A stretch of DNA of 24,479 bases from an uncultured Oscillibacter sp. (lineage in GTDB: Bacteria > Bacillota > Clostridia > Oscillospirales > Oscillospiraceae), in the NCBI GenBank assembly GCA_946530565.1, contig CAMNAE010000002.1, positions 1 through 24,479 on the forward strand. The letters run 5' to 3'. Each line of letters starts with the position of its first letter. Positions within the stretch are counted from its first letter, which is position 1. The notes under the pieces were generated by a model that had not been told where the DNA came from, did not search any database, and saw only the letters and a program-made list of their open reading frames with translations. Positions 22,151 to 24,479 of the stretch are shown here, piece by piece. The translations under genes and the position numbers were made by a program.

Positions 22151-23004
22151 GCCACAACCTCCCTGTAAAGCCGCAGGAGCCCCCGCAGCGTGAGCGACCG
22201 CACAAGCGCGCGGCGGTAGTCTTTCGACGCGCGCAGGTCGTCGATCGGCCGTGCCGCGGCGGCGGCCATATCCGCGGCCGCCGCAAAAACGGCCTCTTTC
22301 GGATTTTTGCCTTTTAAATACGCCTCGGCCGCGCCTGCCCGATAGGGGACCGGCGCCGCAGCCGTCACGGCGATGCGCGCCTCCGCGATCGTGCCGTCGG
22401 CGGCGAGCCGCAGCCCGCAGGCAACGCCGGCCTGGGCGAGGTCAAGCGACTTCCGCCTGCCCTGCTTTTCATAGCAGCTCAAAAAATCCGCAGGCGGAGC
22501 CGGAAACTCGAAGCCAACGAGCACTTCCCCCGGTCGGAGCGCGTTCTTTCGCGGCGCGAGCAGGAAGTCCCCAAGCGGCAGAGTACGTCCGCCGTCGGGA
22601 TCTGCGATGCGGCACTGCGCGTCCAGCAGCATGAGCGCCGGCACTGTGTCGGCCGAGGGCAGCGCCGTGCAGACATTTCCGCCGAGCGTCGCCATATTCC
22701 GCACCTGCGGGGAGCCGACGCTCCCCGCAGCCTCGCAGATCGCGCGCGGGAGCCGCGCCTCAGACGCGAGCTGCGCCATCGTGCACGCAGCGCCGATCAT
22801 GATGCGTTCAGGGCTGAAAACGCAGTCCGACAGCGCAGGGATCCCGCAGATGTCGATCAGCGTCTGCGGCGCCCGCCGCGCAGCCTTAAGCTCCACGAGA
22901 AGATCCGTCCCGCCCGCGATGATGCGTGCACCGGGCAGTTTCAGGAGCTCCAGACACTCTGAAAGCTCTCCCGGCCGCGCGAGCGCAACGTCCGGCAGGC
23001 TCAT
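22147..23004 (-). CDS. Xanthine dehydrogenase-family enzyme, FAD-binding subunit
   Basis: Passes electrons from the iron-sulphur clusters to an acceptor such as NAD or ferredoxin. The 285-residue protein has the CO-dehydrogenase flavoprotein fold: the FAD loops ARIIAGGTDLLVELK (26-40) and a GSPQVRNMATLGGNVCTALPSAD segment (about 96-118), followed by the C-terminal CODH_FAD domain (from about 170). The start (GGGAG 8-9 nt upstream) overlaps the racemase-like gene stop by 4 nt. I see no insertion for a 4Fe-4S cluster like the one in 4-hydroxybenzoyl-CoA reductase, so this is an ordinary FAD subunit. Confidence 0.93.
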   Translation of the reverse strand: MSLPDVALARPGELSECLELLKLPGARIIAGGTDLLVELKAARRAPQTLIDICGIPALSDCVFSPERIMIGAACTMAQLASEARLPRAICEAAGSVGSPQVRNMATLGGNVCTALPSADTVPALMLLDAQCRIADPDGGRTLPLGDFLLAPRKNALRPGEVLVGFEFPAPPADFLSCYEKQGRRKSLDLAQAGVACGLRLAADGTIAEARIAVTAAAPVPYRAGAAEAYLKGKNPKEAVFAAAADMAAAAARPIDDLRASKDYRRALVRSLTLRGLLRLYREVVA

Positions 23005-23711
23005 ACGAGGTGCTCCCGCAGCAGCGCGCCGCAGCCCGAGACGGCCTTTTCATAGCCGACCGCGCGGAGAAGCGCCCAGAGCGTCGTTGCGTTGCTCGTG
23101 AGGACCGGCTTTCCGAGCTTCTGCTCCAGATAGTCCGCCACCGGCATCGCCTTCGTATTCGTGCAGGATAAAAACAGCGCGTCGGCCTCCGGCGTGTCCG
23201 CCGCGATCGCCGCGTCGATCCACTGCTCCCGCGTGAGCGCGACGAGCGTCGGGTTATCGACGATGCCGAAGCCGTATTCATTCACGACGTCGAAGCCCTT
23301 CTTTTGGATATACTGCAGCTCGGCGCGGTTGATGTCGGAGGTATAGGGCGTCACGAGCGCGATCGAGCGTACGCCCATGGCCCGAAACGCGCCCTCCATC
23401 GAGCCAGAGGTCGTGACGGCAGGGCATGAGCAGATGCGCCGGATCGCCGCGGCGATCGCCTCGTCAAAGGCGCTCCCCTGAATGAAGCTGCCGCTCGTGC
23501 AGCAGTAGCCGACGGCCGCGGGCGCGATCGTAGAGAGCAGTTCCGCCGCGTACTCAAGGTCTTTTTCCATCGCGATCAGCGCCGCCTCGGTCGTCTCCTT
23601 GAGCATCACGCGCGTTGCGTGGAAGGTGACGCCCTCCAGCCCCAGCGCGTTGAACTGCGGCTCCATGTGGATGTTGGGCGAGGGCAGAACGAGCCCGATG
23701 CGTGTTTCCAT
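23001..23711 (-). CDS. Maleate isomerase / Asp-Glu racemase superfamily enzyme
   Basis: Member of the superfamily containing maleate cis-trans isomerase, arylmalonate decarboxylase and aspartate/glutamate/hydantoin racemases. The 236 residues show the N-terminal PSPNIHMEPQF (11-20), which resembles the substrate-binding PSSNTxMEPE of maleate isomerases, and two candidate catalytic cysteines: C71 in GYCCTSGS and C183 in LSCTN. Two cysteines argue for isomerase or racemase chemistry; arylmalonate decarboxylases keep only the second. AGGAGG precedes the ATG with about 9 nt spacing. It is the second gene of the operon, 28 nt after the cyclase-like gene and overlapping the FAD subunit by 4 nt. The substrate is not determined: maleate, a D-amino-acid precursor or a ring-opened heterocycle are all compatible. 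Confidence 0.75.
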   Translation of the reverse strand: METRIGLVLPSPNIHMEPQFNALGLEGVTFHATRVMLKETTEAALIAMEKDLEYAAELLSTIAPAAVGYCCTSGSFIQGSAFDEAIAAAIRRICSCPAVTTSGSMEGAFRAMGVRSIALVTPYTSDINRAELQYIQKKGFDVVNEYGFGIVDNPTLVALTREQWIDAAIAADTPEADALFLSCTNTKAMPVADYLEQKLGKPVLTSNATTLWALLRAVGYEKAVSGCGALLREHLV

Positions 23712-23739
23712 AGCAGTTCCCCTCCTGATTGAGAGTCGA

Positions 23740-24084
23740 TCAGAGATTTTCGATCTTGTGTTTCCAGGTGTCCTGATAGCCGCGGGTGAAGTAGCTGCCG
23801 GTCGTCGCGTGGGCGACGATCGTATTCAGAAGCTCGATGATGTCGGCGTGGATGTCCTCGCTCTCACCGTCGACCCAGGGGCGGTGCAGCCCGGAGAAGG
23901 GGTCGAGCGCACCGGCGGCCACACATGCTTCGATCATGCGGCGCTCGGTCGCCGGGTCGTGCAGGACCTCCGGCTCGCCGCAAAGCGCCGCGAGCATCGC
24001 GCAGATGCCGTAGGCGCCCCAGTTCGAGATGTTGCAGATGAGCCCCACGTCCGCGCTTATGTCACAGGCGATGCCGCCGCCGCA
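23740..24084 (-). CDS. D-glutamate cyclase-like (DUF4392) protein, C-terminal part only
   Basis: The minus-strand frame ending at 23740 encodes about 115 residues resembling the C-terminal part of the D-glutamate cyclase/DUF4392 family, which converts D-glutamate to 5-oxo-D-proline. Recognisable are IACDISADVGLICNISNWGAYG (Asp and the SNWG motif), the ERRMIEACVAAGALDPFSG segment, WVDGESEDIHADIIELL and a short tail. Upstream of about 24084 the same frame stays open to 24288, but that sequence is the antisense of an alanine racemase gene, so those 70 or so residues are not part of the protein. The gene has thus lost its 5' portion. It heads the operon and sits 28 nt before the racemase-like gene. 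The family assignment is from motif memory, with moderate certainty. Confidence 0.6.
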   Translation of the reverse strand, partial: CGGGIACDISADVGLICNISNWGAYGICAMLAALCGEPEVLHDPATERRMIEACVAAGALDPFSGLHRPWVDGESEDIHADIIELLNTIVAHATTGSYFTRGYQDTWKHKIENL

Positions 24085-24095
24085 GCCGCAGAGGC
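24075..24095. other. Abrupt junction between two truncated genes (probable chimeric join)
   Basis: Left of this point the minus strand encodes the 3' part of a DUF4392-like gene with GCC/GCG-rich codons; right of it the plus strand encodes the 3' part of alanine racemase with GCA, ATA and AGG codons. Both genes lack their 5' ends at the same place, and the join falls in a GCC/GCA trinucleotide-rich tract. This fits an assembly or library chimera, or a recombination junction, better than a functional gene border. Confidence 0.75.
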
Positions 24096-24479
24096 AGCAA
24101 AGCTGCCAAACATCGTGCTTGACGGCATATTCACCCACTTTGCATCGGCTGACAGCTATGATGAGGACGACATCGCATACACCGAGCATCAGAAGGAGCT
24201 TTTCTTTGCGGCAGCCGACAGCATACGCGCGCAGATGCCCCTGCGCCATGCACACTGTCTCAACTCCGCAGGCGGCACATACCGCCACGACAGCCGCAGC
24301 TCCCTCGTGCGCTTCGGCATCATGCTCTACGGTCTTACTCCCGACAGGTCGCTCTCACTTCCCGTGAAGCTGTCCCCCGTAATGGAGCTCAAGGCAGCCG
24401 TAAGCTATGTGAAGTCCCTCCCCGCAGGAAAGTTCATCAGCTACGGCAGGACATACCGCACCGATCATGACACGCTCAT
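24088..24479 (+). CDS. alr: Alanine racemase, internal fragment (5' end missing, runs off window)
   Basis: PLP enzyme interconverting L- and D-alanine for peptidoglycan. The open frame from 24088 to the window end gives about 130 residues with clear family motifs: LPNIVLDGIFTHFASAD, HAHCLNSAGG (the H-x-x-NSA motif), SLVRFGIMLYGLTP (the Arg that contacts the PLP pyridine nitrogen), SPVMELKAAVSYVK and SYGRTY, which includes the second catalytic tyrosine region. The N-terminal half with the PLP lysine is absent, and no start codon with a ribosome binding site precedes the fragment. Codon use (many GCA for Ala, some ATA and AGG) differs from the rest of the window, so it probably derives from another genome or locus. 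Confidence 0.85.

Noticed and set aside
24085..24288. N-terminal extension of the DUF4392-like protein (Cys-rich, about 68 residues).
   Set aside because: It is the antisense of the alanine racemase fragment, and its Cys-rich composition arises from reverse-complemented GCA-rich codons. It is not a real metal-binding domain.

Overview
The window looks like chromosomal DNA of a GC-rich, anaerobic, Gram-positive-lineage bacterium (Clostridia/Oscillospiraceae-like). Signs are the Firmicutes-type glgC-glgD pair, RNase Y with an N-terminal membrane anchor, a DivIVA-like coiled-coil protein, an SLH-domain wall hydrolase, a SpoIIE-type phosphatase, rubrerythrin and a three-subunit molybdenum hydroxylase. 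Coding regions strongly prefer G/C in the third codon position, so many long antisense frames stay open; I treat these as shadows. The lineage is an inference from gene content, not from a marker phylogeny.

Layout. Positions 1-1573 (minus strand): a DivIVA-like protein with 11-residue repeats, then an ECF sigma factor, then the start of a small membrane protein that overlaps it. Positions 1800-3098 (+): an NhaC-family Na+/H+ antiporter ending in an intrinsic terminator. Positions 3140-5571 (+): a near-consensus promoter drives glgC-glgD (ADP-glucose synthesis), followed by a 24-bp perfect hairpin. Positions 5707-10758 (+): a probable wall operon of a VanX-type D-Ala-D-Ala dipeptidase, a secreted SH3/NlpC-P60/SLH hydrolase and a Cache-HAMP-PP2C (SpoIIE) phosphatase. 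Positions 10755-12553 (+): rny (RNase Y) with its own promoter and terminator. Positions 12583-14103 (-): comM/yifB. Positions 14298-18699 (+): glgA-glgP behind a strong promoter and a CcpA/LacI-type operator-like site; GlgA carries an unusual ~148-residue Lys/Arg/Ala/Pro-rich tail. Positions 18815-19351 (+): rubrerythrin, ending in a terminator shared with the convergent operon. Positions 19390-24084 (-): a D-glutamate-cyclase-like protein (5' end missing), a maleate-isomerase/Asp-Glu-racemase-like protein, and the FAD, 2Fe-2S and molybdopterin subunits of a xanthine-dehydrogenase-family enzyme, with overlapping or closely spaced genes. Positions 24088-24479 (+): a 5'-truncated alanine racemase with different codon use, joined head-to-head to the truncated cyclase.

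The glycogen genes act together: GlgC/GlgD make ADP-glucose, GlgA polymerises it and GlgP degrades the polymer. No branching enzyme is present here, and the two glycogen transcription units lie about 9 kb apart. The wall operon couples a membrane sensor phosphatase to two peptidoglycan-acting enzymes. The minus-strand operon is probably catabolic, acting on an N-heterocycle or D-amino-acid-derived compound; its substrate cannot be named from sequence alone. I found no RNA genes, CRISPR arrays, insertion sequences or prophage genes, and no single obviously new system. The observations most worth following are the GlgA tail, the sensor-phosphatase/SLH-hydrolase operon, the atypical Mo-hydroxylase operon and the chimera-like junction near 24,085.
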